Notes: generated from the letters alone by a model not told the origin. 64,000 nt of DNA from Endozoicomonas_A sp049275935 (GCF_049275935.1 NZ_CP184830.1:4278001-4342000); one strand, 5' to 3'. Positions 16,561 through 25,405 are shown, numbered from the stretch's first letter. Numbers and translations: made by a program.

Positions 16561-18120
16561 ATGAAAAAAATGATCAAGTCACTGGCTGGAGTTGCTCTGG
16601 CTTCTACATTGGCCATGAGTGTACAGGCCGCTTCGTTGAAGGTTGCTTACGACGCTGACCCTGTATCTCTGGACCCTTATGAGCAGCTGTCGGGCGGTAC
16701 CCTGCAGATGGCACATATGTCCTTTGATCCACTGATTCGCTGGAATCAGGACTTGAGCTTTGAGCCTCGTCTGGCTGAGAAGTGGGAGCGTATTGATGAC
16801 CTGACCATGCGCTTTACCCTGAGAAAGGGGGTTAAGTTCCATTCTGGCAACACATTGACAGCCAGGGACGTCAAGTGGACCTACGATCGTATGGTCGACA
16901 GTGCGGACTACAAAGCCATTTTCGCTCCTTTCGCCGAGCTGAAAGTGATCGACGACTACACCTTTGATCTGGTCACCAGGAAGCCTTATCCACTGGTTCT
17001 GAACTCTGCCACTTACATCTTCCCGATGGACAGCCAGTTCTATAGCGGTAAAGATGATAAAGGCCGTGATAAGGGGCTGATTGTCAAGCACGGTGATAGC
17101 TTCGCTTCCCGTCACATTTCCGGTACCGGACCTTACGTCGTCAGTGAGCGTCAGCAGGGCGTGAAGCTTGAATATGAGCGTTTTGATGGCTATTGGGACA
17201 AACAGTCTCCGGGTAACGTGGACAAGATTACACTGACGCCGATCAAGGAAAATGCGACACGTGTTGCTGCTCTGCTGTCCGGTGGTGTGGACTTTATCTA
17301 TCCGGTACCACCTAATGATCATGAGCGTATCAAGCGTTCAGACGATGCTGAATTGATCACTCTGACCGGTTCCCGTCTGATCTCTTTCCAGCTGAACCAG
17401 GATCGTGTTGAAGCATTCAAGGATAAGCGAGTTCGTCAGGCCATCGTTTATGCTGTCAACAACGAAGGCATTGTTAAAAAGATTATGAAGGGCTTTGGCG
17501 AGGCTGCCGGTCAGCAGGGACCTGAAGGTTACGTTGGCTATGTTGATGAGCTGGCACCACGTTATGACCTGAAGAAAGCCAAACAACTGATGAAAGAAGC
17601 AGGCTATGAAGATGGCTTCTCTGTCACCATGATGGCGCCAAATAACCGTTACATCAACGATGCCAAGATTGCCCAGACCGTGGCCAGCATGTTGGAGCGT
17701 ATTAACATCAAGGTTGACCTGAAAACCATGCCCAAGGCGCAGTACTGGCCAGAATTTGATGAGCGTGCCGCTGACATCATGATGATCGGCTGGCACTCTG
17801 ATACCGAAGATTCAGCCAACATGACTGAATATACGACTGCCTGCAAGGATGACACTACAGGCTGGGGTCAGTACAACAGTGGTAACTACTGCAACGAGTC
17901 CATCGATAAGCTGGTTAAAGCGGCAGGGACTGAAACAAACCTGGACAAGCGCGCCAAACTGCTGCAGGAAGTTGAGAAGGAGCTTTATCAGGAAGCGGCT
18001 TACGTTCCTCTGCACTGGGAGAACCTGGCCTGGGGTGCCCGTAAAGGTGTGAAAGCCGAAGAAGTGGTGAACATCATGAACTTCCCATACCTGGCTGACC
18101 TGGTCGTTAGTGAGAAGTAA
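16561..18120 (+). CDS. Periplasmic peptide-binding protein (family 5 solute-binding protein)
   Basis: Captures peptides in the periplasm for the adjacent permeases. The start MKKMIKSLAGVALASTL at 16561 has GAGGG upstream and gives a classical signal peptide cut after VQA. The 519-residue protein shows SBP_bac_5 hallmarks: LDPYEQLSG, FDPLIRWNQDL, FTLRKGVKFHSGNTLTARDV, GTGPYVV and FQLNQDR. DppA-like ligands (dipeptides) are possible, but the exact substrate cannot be read from the sequence. It lies 134 bp after the ATPase gene and is followed by a terminator-like hairpin, which probably gives it higher transcript levels than the permeases. Confidence 0.92.
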   Translation: MKKMIKSLAGVALASTLAMSVQAASLKVAYDADPVSLDPYEQLSGGTLQMAHMSFDPLIRWNQDLSFEPRLAEKWERIDDLTMRFTLRKGVKFHSGNTLTARDVKWTYDRMVDSADYKAIFAPFAELKVIDDYTFDLVTRKPYPLVLNSATYIFPMDSQFYSGKDDKGRDKGLIVKHGDSFASRHISGTGPYVVSERQQGVKLEYERFDGYWDKQSPGNVDKITLTPIKENATRVAALLSGGVDFIYPVPPNDHERIKRSDDAELITLTGSRLISFQLNQDRVEAFKDKRVRQAIVYAVNNEGIVKKIMKGFGEAAGQQGPEGYVGYVDELAPRYDLKKAKQLMKEAGYEDGFSVTMMAPNNRYINDAKIAQTVASMLERINIKVDLKTMPKAQYWPEFDERAADIMMIGWHSDTEDSANMTEYTTACKDDTTGWGQYNSGNYCNESIDKLVKAAGTETNLDKRAKLLQEVEKELYQEAAYVPLHWENLAWGARKGVKAEEVVNIMNFPYLADLVVSEK

Positions 18121-18127
18121 TCCCCAC

Positions 18128-18155
18128 AGGGCCGGTTTATGCTGGCCCTTTTTTT
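18128..18155 (+). terminator. Hairpin with U-tract after the binding-protein gene
   Basis: AGGGCC..GGCCCT pairs around GGTTTATGCT and is followed by seven T. It lies between the binding protein and the permease genes. In such operons this type of attenuating terminator lets the binding protein be made in excess. Confidence 0.8.
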
Positions 18156-18248
18156 ATTTTTTCTGATCGATAATTTTCTCTGGTCAGTCTGTGTCGTCAT
18201 CTGAGTAGAGCGGCATTTTCGCGAGTATAAAACGCTGCAGGATTTTTT

Positions 18249-19229
18249 ATGTTGTTATTTTTATTCAGGAGACTGATGCAGGGTCTGGTGGTGATGTTTG
18301 TCATCAGCCTGATCAGTTTTTCCATCCAGGATAATCTGGGTGATCCTCTCAGGGAGATGGTGGGCCAGTCCGTATCAGAAGCTGAAAGAGAGGTGCTGCG
18401 TGATGAGCTGGGCCTGAACGATCCATTCCTGGTGCAATATGGGCGCTTTATGTCCAAAGCCGTTCAGGGAGACCTGGGAACCTCTTACTTCTTTAAAGAG
18501 CCCGCCCTGGAAGTCATTATGAATAAGTTACCAGCGACGCTTGAGCTGGTATTCAGTGCTACCCTGCTGATTATTTTGATCTCCATTCCCGCAGGTGTTT
18601 ACAGTGCTATTCGCCCGAACAGTTTTTTGTCCAGATTGATTCTCGGAGTCAGTATTCTGGGTATTTCTGTCCCTGTTTTCCTGACCGCTATATTTAGTAT
18701 TTATCTGTTTTCCATAGAGCTGGGGTGGCTGCCTTCCTATGGACGGGGTGATTTAACCCACGTTTTCGGCAGTTGGGAAACTGGCTTCCTGACCAAAAGT
18801 GGCTGGCTACATCTGATTCTGCCGTCTATTTCTCTGGCCAGCATCATGCTGCCGCTCTTTATTCGTTTGATTCGTTCCGAGATGGTGGAAACCCTGCACA
18901 GTGAGTATGTGAAGTTTGCTAAGGCGAAAGGTCTGCAGAAAGCGCGTGTTTACTTCCTGCACGCTTTGAAGAACACCATGTTGCCTGTTATTACGGTAGG
19001 GGGGGTCCAGATTGGAACCATGGTCGCCTATACAATTCTGACGGAGACCGTCTTCCAGTGGCCCGGCATGGGCTTCATGTTTCTGGAAGCGGTAAACCGT
19101 GTCGATACACCCTTGATTGTTGCTTATCTGATCGTTGTTGGCGGCATCTTTGTGGTGGTGAATACCCTGGTCGATCTGATCTATGGCCTTATTAACCCAA
19201 CTGTAAAACTGGCAGGAGGCAGCCAATGA
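18249..19229 (+). CDS. Peptide ABC transporter permease, DppB type
   Basis: Inner-membrane subunit with six predicted helices. MLLFLFRRLMQGLVVMFVIS is the usual N-terminal helix, followed by the LRDELGLNDPFLVQYGRFM periplasmic segment of DppB-like proteins. The EAA loop that contacts the ATPase reads EYVKFAKAKGLQKARVYFLH. Length 326 is normal. The stop codon overlaps the start of the next permease (ATGA), so both are translationally coupled. Together with the fused ATPase and binding protein this makes a complete peptide importer. Confidence 0.93.
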   Translation: MLLFLFRRLMQGLVVMFVISLISFSIQDNLGDPLREMVGQSVSEAEREVLRDELGLNDPFLVQYGRFMSKAVQGDLGTSYFFKEPALEVIMNKLPATLELVFSATLLIILISIPAGVYSAIRPNSFLSRLILGVSILGISVPVFLTAIFSIYLFSIELGWLPSYGRGDLTHVFGSWETGFLTKSGWLHLILPSISLASIMLPLFIRLIRSEMVETLHSEYVKFAKAKGLQKARVYFLHALKNTMLPVITVGGVQIGTMVAYTILTETVFQWPGMGFMFLEAVNRVDTPLIVAYLIVVGGIFVVVNTLVDLIYGLINPTVKLAGGSQ

Positions 19230-20185
19230 GTGAGTTGCCCATGAATGAAGCAGAGGCACAAAAGGTGCCTTCTATCTGGCAGAAGATTCGTCAGTCCAAT
19301 GTCTGGTACAGTTTTGTCAATGATCGTCTGGCCATGGTGGCTGCTTTTATATTGGCTGTTATGGTTGCCGCCGCCCTGCTGGCACCGGTTATCGCTCCGA
19401 CGAATCCCTATGATCTTTCGACCATTGATATTATGGACTCCGAGATGGCGCCGTCCTGGAGTGAAGACGGCGATGAGCGATTCCTTCTGGGAACAGACTC
19501 TCAGGGCCGGGATATGCTGAGTACCATTCTGTATGGTGCCAGAATCTCCATTACCATCGGTTTCTTTGCAGTGATACTGCAGGCGCTGCTGGGCATTGTG
19601 ATTGGCTTGACAGCCGGCTATGTCGGGGGGCGGGTTGACAACTTCCTGATGCGGATGGCGGATATTCAGTTGTCCTTCTCAACCATGATGGTGGCCATTG
19701 TCGTGTTGGCTGTTTTCCAGGCATCCTTTGGGTCAGAGTTATACAGCAAGCTGGCGATGTGGATGTTGATTCTGGTGATTGGTATTGCCGAATGGCCACA
19801 GTACGCACGTACGATACGTGCGTCGGTTCTGGCTGAGAAAAAGAAGGAGTATGTCGAGGCTGCCAGGGTCATGGGCTTTGGCTCCGGACGCATTATGTTC
19901 CGTCATATTCTGCCAAACTGCCTGTCTCCTATTTTGGTGATCTCAACCGTTCAGATTGCCAACGCCATTATCAGTGAAGCTGCTCTCTCTTTCCTGGGAC
20001 TGGGGATGCCAGTGTCAGAGCCTTCATTGGGCTCACTGATCTCCAGCGGCTTTGAGTATATTTTTTCTGGCAGCTGGTGGATTACGGTCATCCCCGGTGT
20101 GATCCTGGTCACTCTGGTTCTGGTGATTAACCTGTTGGGTGACTGGCTGAGGGACGTGCTTAATCCCAAACTTTATAAAGGTTAA
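19226..20185 (+). CDS. Peptide ABC transporter permease, DppC type
   Basis: Second membrane subunit, 319 residues. The cytoplasmic N-terminus with VNDRLAMVAAFIL and the LLGTDSQGRDMLSTILYGAR segment are characteristic of DppC/OppC proteins. The EAA loop reads EYVEAARVMGFGSGRIMFRH. The last periplasmic and membrane part includes EAALSFLGLGMPVSEPSLGS. The gene starts inside the stop of the preceding permease gene and ends before a strong bidirectional terminator, closing the operon. Confidence 0.93.
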   Translation: MSELPMNEAEAQKVPSIWQKIRQSNVWYSFVNDRLAMVAAFILAVMVAAALLAPVIAPTNPYDLSTIDIMDSEMAPSWSEDGDERFLLGTDSQGRDMLSTILYGARISITIGFFAVILQALLGIVIGLTAGYVGGRVDNFLMRMADIQLSFSTMMVAIVVLAVFQASFGSELYSKLAMWMLILVIGIAEWPQYARTIRASVLAEKKKEYVEAARVMGFGSGRIMFRHILPNCLSPILVISTVQIANAIISEAALSFLGLGMPVSEPSLGSLISSGFEYIFSGSWWITVIPGVILVTLVLVINLLGDWLRDVLNPKLYKG

Positions 20186-20199
20186 ATCAAATTTTCTTC

Positions 20200-20234
20200 A
20201 GGAAAAAGGCCGTTTAGCGGCCTTTTCCTTTTTT
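20200..20234. terminator. Bidirectional terminator
   Basis: AGGAAAA-AGGCCG and CGGCCTTTTCCT pair around TTTAG, with T-rich tail on the plus strand and A-rich start that serves the minus strand. It separates the convergent peptide-transport operon and the GT87 gene. Confidence 0.85.
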
Positions 20235-20238
20235 GAAC

Positions 20239-21399
20239 TCAGGGGGCAAAAACCCTTTTTCTGCTCAATTGCCAGATCAGAACGCCGGCGAAAACGGCAG
20301 CCATTAAAGGGTTGAACCAGCTGGTGGTATCTGTGACCAGCGTTCTTGAAATATCAAATGCTAACAGTACACCCAGGGCGATTAAGCCGATTATCCATGT
20401 CAGTGCTTTATCTCTCCATTGAAAGGCGGCAGCAGTAAACCAGAAGGCCAGAACGGAACCAAGAATAATATAATCGGTATTGACGCTTCTGGGGTTGAAC
20501 ATAACGTGATAGCAGGCTGCAAAACTCAATAAATAGATCAGGCCATTTCTGGTGCCATGACGGACAATGGCATAAAAACAAACGGCCCAGGTGGTGGCAG
20601 CCAGAATGATTTTTATTATGTTCTGCAAGGCTTCGGGTACTGAGTAGTTGAAAAGCTGCATGGGAATGTTAAAGAAACTGGCCCAGTTAGGTGTTGTTAC
20701 TCCACGGTCAACTGCAGACTCGGCCATCTCAAGAAAGTTGTTGTACTGTTCAAGTCCGTAATCGAGCCCGCCAAATATCAGAGGCAGTGCAAGAAATGCC
20801 AGCAGCATCAGTGGCACTCTTAGCCAGAAAGGTCTGAACAAAGTGGTCACCAGCAGGAAAAAGACAATAAAGGTGGGTTTCAGACTCATGATCAGGGCCA
20901 GAACCAGGGCTGCCGAATTCCAGCGCTTCTCTATGATCTGGCTGATCACCAGCATCATGGCCGCAATAAGGATCACATTCACCTGGCCATTTCGAAAACC
21001 TGAAAAAGCAATGGGAACGGCAATCAGGCTGAATAATCCAAATCGGTTAAAGAGTGTCTCCTGTGAGTATTCCTGAAAGTGTCTCAGCAGTCTCAGGCTG
21101 GCCCAGGCATAGAGACCCATGATAAATAAACGCCAGAGCAGGTCAGCGAGAAAAACAGGCAGTTTGGTGACAGGAACAAACAGTAGGGCAAAAGTAGGTG
21201 TATAAATGAATCCTCCCGGTCCCGAATAGAGCTTTACCCGGTCGATCCATCGGTCAGCGCCCAGCAGGTAGCTGTCCAGCACTGTGTGCTGACCCGGTTC
21301 CAGCGCGACTTTGGCAAAGATCAGGGCCACGGCCAGCCCCCATAGAAACATTCCGAAAAGGGCAGCAGGATGATTTTTAAGGAGGGCTATGTCCTTCAT
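20239..21399 (-). CDS. GT87-like membrane glycosyltransferase (DUF2029)
   Basis: A 386-residue polytopic protein with about ten hydrophobic segments. The region VKLYSGPGGFIYTPTFALLFVPVTKLP (in pieces: GPGGFIYTPTFALLF, VPVTKLPVF) and SGFRNGQVNVILIAAMML followed by ALIMSLKPTFIVFF are characteristic of DUF2029/GT87 proteins, which include polyprenyl-phosphate mannosyltransferases. The early acidic residues in LDSYLLGADRW could be catalytic. The donor is probably a lipid-linked sugar and the acceptor unknown. It is a single-gene unit; its start codon ATG at 21399 faces the hemG remnant. Specific substrate cannot be inferred. Confidence 0.8.
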   Translation of the reverse strand: MKDIALLKNHPAALFGMFLWGLAVALIFAKVALEPGQHTVLDSYLLGADRWIDRVKLYSGPGGFIYTPTFALLFVPVTKLPVFLADLLWRLFIMGLYAWASLRLLRHFQEYSQETLFNRFGLFSLIAVPIAFSGFRNGQVNVILIAAMMLVISQIIEKRWNSAALVLALIMSLKPTFIVFFLLVTTLFRPFWLRVPLMLLAFLALPLIFGGLDYGLEQYNNFLEMAESAVDRGVTTPNWASFFNIPMQLFNYSVPEALQNIIKIILAATTWAVCFYAIVRHGTRNGLIYLLSFAACYHVMFNPRSVNTDYIILGSVLAFWFTAAAFQWRDKALTWIIGLIALGVLLAFDISRTLVTDTTSWFNPLMAAVFAGVLIWQLSRKRVFAP

Positions 21400-21599
21400 C
21401 AGTACTCTTTCTTTTTTGAGTTATGACAAAAAATGGATAACTCCCAAATTGGCCGAAAGTCATCTGTTTTTTCCGAGGCTGATTACAACATACGATGAGA
21501 ATGTCTTTTCTGCCAGTGGTCTGTATGAATTCCTCTCTGAAATTTCCTGTCCATTGGTGGGTGCAGCGTATTTGAAAGGGGCTTGTTTTCCGCTGTTTT

Positions 21600-21949
21600 T
21601 TGACTCTGTTTGCATCCAGGGAAGGTCAGACACAGAAAATCATCGAAAGGATGCGCTCCATAGTGAGTCATGCCGGTCACGGCGTGGATTTGGTTGATCT
21701 TGAAGGGCTGACAACCGGGATTCGTTTGCAGCAGTACGATGCCTTGATGCTTGGCAGTTCTATCCGATATGGCCACCATCATGCTGATTTTTTTCGTTTT
21801 GAGATCATGAGTTTACAGACTGGAGTCGTGTAACGCAGTTTGCTGAACGACTCGTTCAGCAACTGGCAAGCGAATTAAATGGACATAAGCACCCTGACGA
21901 TCAGGTTTCAGGTTCAAAAGCCAGGGACATTAGTAAAGCAAAACCGTAA
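21600..21949 (+). pseudogene. hemG: hemG remnant (menaquinone-dependent protoporphyrinogen oxidase), internally deleted and frameshifted
   Basis: The first part encodes the flavodoxin FMN loop and substrate region of HemG (LTLFASREGQTQKIIERM, VDLVDLEGL, YDALMLGSSIRYGHHHADFF). The conserved middle is missing, and from 21809 another frame encodes the HemG C-terminus (EFTDWSRVTQFAERLVQQLA) to a TAA at 21949. No ATG opens the N-terminal part; the frame can only begin with TTG. Normal HemG is about 175-180 residues, so some 80 residues are gone between positions 21795 and 21809. The enzyme should be dead. Protoporphyrinogen oxidation must be done by another enzyme (HemJ, HemY or a second hemG) outside the window. 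Confidence 0.85.
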
Positions 21950-21999
21950 ACGGTGGGGAGAAAAAGCGACAGAGCCAGAATAATGTAATCCATGTTCAT
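21901..21999 (-). CDS. Possible 32-aa hydrophobic peptide antisense to the hemG remnant
   Basis: ATG at 21999 opens MNMDYIILALSLFLPTVYGF and continues with a second hydrophobic part (ALLMSLAFEPET) to TGA at 21901. It would be a single membrane-spanning peptide. The ribosome site is weak (AGGTAC seven bases upstream). Its 3' half overlaps the hemG remnant. Small membrane proteins of this size exist, but chance is a serious alternative. Confidence 0.25.
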   Translation of the reverse strand: MNMDYIILALSLFLPTVYGFALLMSLAFEPET

Positions 22000-22188
22000 G
22001 GAAGGGTACCTGCTGTTATTCTTTTTATATCGAAAATCTCATATCCTGTTTTGCAGTTACTTTGTCGGGTAATGCAGGCTGGATGAGATCTCCTGAGCCG
22101 GATAGCCTTATATCAATCTACCAGTTTGCTGTAACGTTTGAAAAGTGGTGGCGATAAAATAGTGATGCTTATAAGACATGGAGTCCAT

Positions 22189-22992
22189 ATGCGTTTAATT
22201 CTGTTACTGTTTTCCTTTTGGGTGTTGCCACTGGCCATGGCCCAGGATGTCGTTTCCCTTAAGTCCAAACTGATTCAGGGGGGCTTTTATGTAGGGCAGG
22301 TGAAGCCGGGAACTGAAGTCATCTATAAAGACAGGTCCGTCAGAGTGTCGGAACGGGGCCAATTTATCATCGGGTTTGGACGGGATGCCCGGCTTCTGCA
22401 AACAGTACGGCTGGTCGCTCCGGGTGGTAAAAAAGAGCAACTGAAACTCAGGTTGTCAAAGCGAGACTATAAAATTCAGCGAATTAATGGTATTGCCCGC
22501 AAATACGTCAGCCCGGCGGAAAAAGTGTTGGGTCGAATATCCGATGAAAACCAGCAGGTTAAATCAGCCAGACAGTTTGATTCCGTCCAGAAAGATTTTT
22601 TTGCAGGCTTTACACGTCCGGCAGAGGGGCCTGTCAGTGGTGTCTATGGCAGTCAGAGAGTGTTTAACGGTGAGCCGAGGCGACCGCATTTTGGACTCGA
22701 TATTGCCGGTCCCGAGGGGGCTCCGGTCATGGCGCCAGCCAATGGTATTGTCCGGCTGGCCGAGTCCGATTTGTACTTTTCCGGTGGCACAATCGTTATC
22801 GACCATGGTTACGGCATCACTACCAGCTACCTGCACCTGAGCCAGTTAAAGGTGGTTGACGGGCAGAAGGTAAAGAGGGGAGATGTGATTGGTGCTATTG
22901 GTGCAACGGGCAGAGTGACAGGTGCTCACCTTGACTGGCGGGCAAACTGGTTCGATGTCCGGCTTGATCCTGCTCTGATGATGCTTCAGTGA
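22189..22992 (+). CDS. M23 family metallopeptidase, secreted
   Basis: Peptidoglycan-directed zinc endopeptidase (LytM fold) or a non-catalytic activator. I start at 22189 because GGAG lies five bases upstream and MRLILLLFSFWVLPLAMA is a clean signal peptide; a longer frame from 22138 exists. In the 267-residue product the M23 domain covers the last 125 residues with the zinc motifs HFGLD (first His, Asp), the YLHLS His and HLDWRANW. All ligands are present, so catalysis is likely. The N-terminal 120 residues form a beta-rich region without name. Downstream of the neighbouring ankyrin gene a degenerate copy of this gene's 3' end is found (24588-24670). Confidence 0.88.
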   Translation: MRLILLLFSFWVLPLAMAQDVVSLKSKLIQGGFYVGQVKPGTEVIYKDRSVRVSERGQFIIGFGRDARLLQTVRLVAPGGKKEQLKLRLSKRDYKIQRINGIARKYVSPAEKVLGRISDENQQVKSARQFDSVQKDFFAGFTRPAEGPVSGVYGSQRVFNGEPRRPHFGLDIAGPEGAPVMAPANGIVRLAESDLYFSGGTIVIDHGYGITTSYLHLSQLKVVDGQKVKRGDVIGAIGATGRVTGAHLDWRANWFDVRLDPALMMLQ

Positions 22993-23089
22993 TGGGTCTG
23001 CATGCTCTGATTCATGGCGTTATTGAGTTTCTGATAGGGTCGCCTGGTTAGTCTGACTAATACCTAATGAATAGTTTCAAACTCTGTTA

Positions 23090-24382
23090 TTAGCCGTCTT
23101 CGCTTTGAGTGCTGCCTGCTTGATTAAGAATTTCAATAAATTCCTGTTTTTGTTCGCCCAGATGTTCTAACAGAGCTTTAAACCTGAAAGTGCCAAAGCC
23201 GGGAATGCTGGCATCAGCTTTGGCCCCTCTGGCAATAAGTTTTTGAACCGCTTCTTTATCTTTTGCCAAAAGTGCGAAAAAAAGAAGCGTTTCTCTAGTA
23301 GAACAAACTGGCAGATTGACATCGGCAAAGGCAGCCATGCCAGCCGGAAGCAATTCCTTGAGCAACTCCAGAGAAAGAGGGTCGTCCGAAATTGCATCAA
23401 AAGCGGAATGCCCCGCATTAGTAAAAAGGTCAATTCTGGCTCCTGCCGAAAGGAGTATCCTGGCAAGTTCAGGCGCATTTTCCTTCAAAACTTCCTTATT
23501 GTAGTAGCGAGAATCATAAGTTGCACAGAAAAGAGGTGTGCATCCATCCAGATCAACCGCATTAACATCTGCGTGTTTGGCTATCAGTTTTTTCAGTGCC
23601 CGCTCATGCCCTGATTGTGCAGCTGCGTGCATGACATTTTTGCCATCTGTAGCTGTTTTATCGAAGGAGGCGCCATTATCGATTAAGGTGTCAAATAAAT
23701 CAGGGTTTTCAGGATCCTCGGCAGCCATGTGAAGAGCTGTATCACCATCTTTGTTCTGGAGATTCATATCTGCTTTGAGGTCCAGAATTATCTTTAATGT
23801 CTGAATATTGCTGTTACATACAGCATGGTGTAGAGGCGTCATCCCTTTTTCATCTTGCAGATTAATATTTGCCCCAGAGTTTAGCAGTGAAGGGATCAAT
23901 TCCAGGTTACCGTTTTTTGCGGCAATATGAATAGCTGCTATGCCCGCCTCTGAATGAAGAACGTTTGGGTCGACACCATCGGCGATCAGTTCGAGTGCTT
24001 GTTCTTCCCGGCCGACCTCGACGGCATGGGCAACGGGCGAGAAAGAGATGTCTTGGTCAATAGGGGCAGGTGTGCGACAGGAAGGACATCTAATGTCCAA
24101 TACAGGAGAAGATGAACGGTAATCACGCAGACACTTATTATGGAAGAAATGCCTGCCAGGTTTTTCGGAGTCGCGCATGTATGAAAGATTATTTTTATGC
24201 AGCATCGTAACAGTATGTGGGCCGAATAGACTTGCCAGGCATATTCCGCAGAGGGGATTATCATCTCCTTGGGCAGTCACATTGGAATTAGTTCCATCTG
24301 ATGCAAGTCCGGCCAGTCCGGCCTGAAGAGAAAGCATTTCATCCATTCGAGACGAATTAAAACAGTGAGGAGTTAAATTCAT
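23090..24382 (-). CDS. RING-like zinc finger plus ankyrin-repeat protein (host-directed effector candidate)
   Basis: A 430-residue protein with a RING-H2-like N-terminus and about six or seven ankyrin repeats. Likely zinc ligands are C45 and C48 (CGIC), H78, H81 and C84 (RHFFHNKC), C99 and C102 (CPSC); the cysteine normally two before H78 is absent (Gly/Arg there). Repeats follow from residue 112: IAAIHIAAKNGNLELIPSLL, MTPLHHAVCNSNIQTL, DTALHMAAEDPENPDLF, KNVMHAAAQSGHERALKKLI, and CTPLFCATY. In eukaryotes this layout belongs to E3 ubiquitin ligases (XIAP- or MIB-like). Bacteria with such proteins are usually host-associated. No signal peptide; AGAGG precedes the ATG. Delivery route and ligase activity are inference. 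Confidence 0.8.
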   Translation of the reverse strand: MNLTPHCFNSSRMDEMLSLQAGLAGLASDGTNSNVTAQGDDNPLCGICLASLFGPHTVTMLHKNNLSYMRDSEKPGRHFFHNKCLRDYRSSSPVLDIRCPSCRTPAPIDQDISFSPVAHAVEVGREEQALELIADGVDPNVLHSEAGIAAIHIAAKNGNLELIPSLLNSGANINLQDEKGMTPLHHAVCNSNIQTLKIILDLKADMNLQNKDGDTALHMAAEDPENPDLFDTLIDNGASFDKTATDGKNVMHAAAQSGHERALKKLIAKHADVNAVDLDGCTPLFCATYDSRYYNKEVLKENAPELARILLSAGARIDLFTNAGHSAFDAISDDPLSLELLKELLPAGMAAFADVNLPVCSTRETLLFFALLAKDKEAVQKLIARGAKADASIPGFGTFRFKALLEHLGEQKQEFIEILNQAGSTQSEDG

Positions 24383-24763
24383 GAGTATTACCTCTTTCAG
24401 GTTTTAAAGAATAAGTATCAAACATTTGCCATTCCCGTTAGCGGTAAGGTGTAATACTGCTTTCATTTTATTTTCCGTGAAAATTTCAAGTTTCTGAGTC
24501 AGGCAAAAACATGCCGTTCATAAGTACTTTGACCAATAGTGCTGGAATAAGTTCCCTTTCTATGAGTCAGCTCAGTTTCGGGGCAGTGGGCAGAGTGACA
24601 GGTGCTCATGCTGGCGGGCAAACTGCTGCGATGTACGGTTTGATCCGGCTCTGAGGGTGCTCGAGTAAGGTTGGTTCTGCGAACTTTGCTCCACGGCAGT
24701 ATTGATTTTCAGATCTGAGGCTCCATAAAGCCATTATGATTGTCAGGAATTGGAGGGATTAGA
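24383..24763. other. Intergenic stretch with a relic of the M23 gene
   Basis: It holds the promoters of the divergent ankyrin gene and msrA. No intact gene; the only recognisable content is the M23-derived relic at 24588-24670. Confidence 0.6.
24588..24670 (+). pseudogene. Relic of the 3' end of an M23 peptidase gene
   Basis: GGGCAGAGTGACAGGTGCTC at 24588-24607 is identical to 22908-22927 inside the M23 gene, and the following 60 bp (CTGGCGGGCAAACTG, TCGATGT/GCGATGT, GGTTTGATCC, GCTCTGA) match it with a small deletion and substitutions. The frame is broken. The ankyrin gene lies between the intact gene and the relic, so a duplication or insertion event placed it there. Confidence 0.75.
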
Positions 24764-25405
24764 ATGCTGTTTGAAAAACATCAACTGCCCAGTGAGGAAA
24801 GCGCTTTGAAAGGGCGTGATCGCGCGATTGAAGTGCCTGCAGAGCACTTTGTAAATGGTCATGCTATTGTTCCCCCATTTCCCGGTGCTCTGGAGGTGAT
24901 TTATGTCGGTATGGGCTGTTTCTGGGGGGCTGAAAGGCTGTTCTGGAAGCAGGAAGGTGTCTGGTCAACGGCAGTAGGGTATGCGGGAGGTTATACCCCT
25001 AACCCGACTTATGAAGAAGTGTGCACTGGTGGCACAGGCCATGCGGAGGTGGTCATGATTGCTTTCGATCCGGGCGTTATCAGTCTGGACGCTTTGCTGA
25101 AACTGTTTTGGGAGTCTCATGATCCTACCCAGGGTATGCGGCAGGGCAATGATCGGGGCACTCAGTACCGCTCTGTGATTTATACCACTACCGATGAGCA
25201 GGGTGAGAAGGCTCGTGAATCCATGGCCCAATACCAGACAGCGTTGAATGAAAGTGGTAGAGGTAGTATTACTACGGAAATTGTTGATGCTCCGGCCTTT
25301 TACTATGCCGAGCCTTACCATCAGCAATATCTGGCCAAGAACCCTCAGGGATACTGTGGTATCGGGGGGACTGGAATCTGCATGCCTCCCTCATTGCATG
25401 GATAA
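24764..25405 (+). CDS. msrA: Peptide methionine (S)-S-oxide reductase
   Basis: Repairs oxidised methionine in proteins, with thioredoxin as electron donor. The start at 24764 (MLFEKHQLPS) has GGAGGG upstream; the frame is open eight codons further. The 213-residue protein has the catalytic motif GCFWGAE (C52) and the long form N-terminus (LPSEESALKGRDRAIEV) seen in E. coli-type MsrA. Further conserved parts are VGYAGGYTPNPTYEEVCTGG, GHAEVV, WESHDPTQG and DRGTQYRS. The resolving cysteines are likely in QGYCGIGGTGICMP near the end. Single-gene unit. Confidence 0.96.
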   Translation: MLFEKHQLPSEESALKGRDRAIEVPAEHFVNGHAIVPPFPGALEVIYVGMGCFWGAERLFWKQEGVWSTAVGYAGGYTPNPTYEEVCTGGTGHAEVVMIAFDPGVISLDALLKLFWESHDPTQGMRQGNDRGTQYRSVIYTTTDEQGEKARESMAQYQTALNESGRGSITTEIVDAPAFYYAEPYHQQYLAKNPQGYCGIGGTGICMPPSLHG

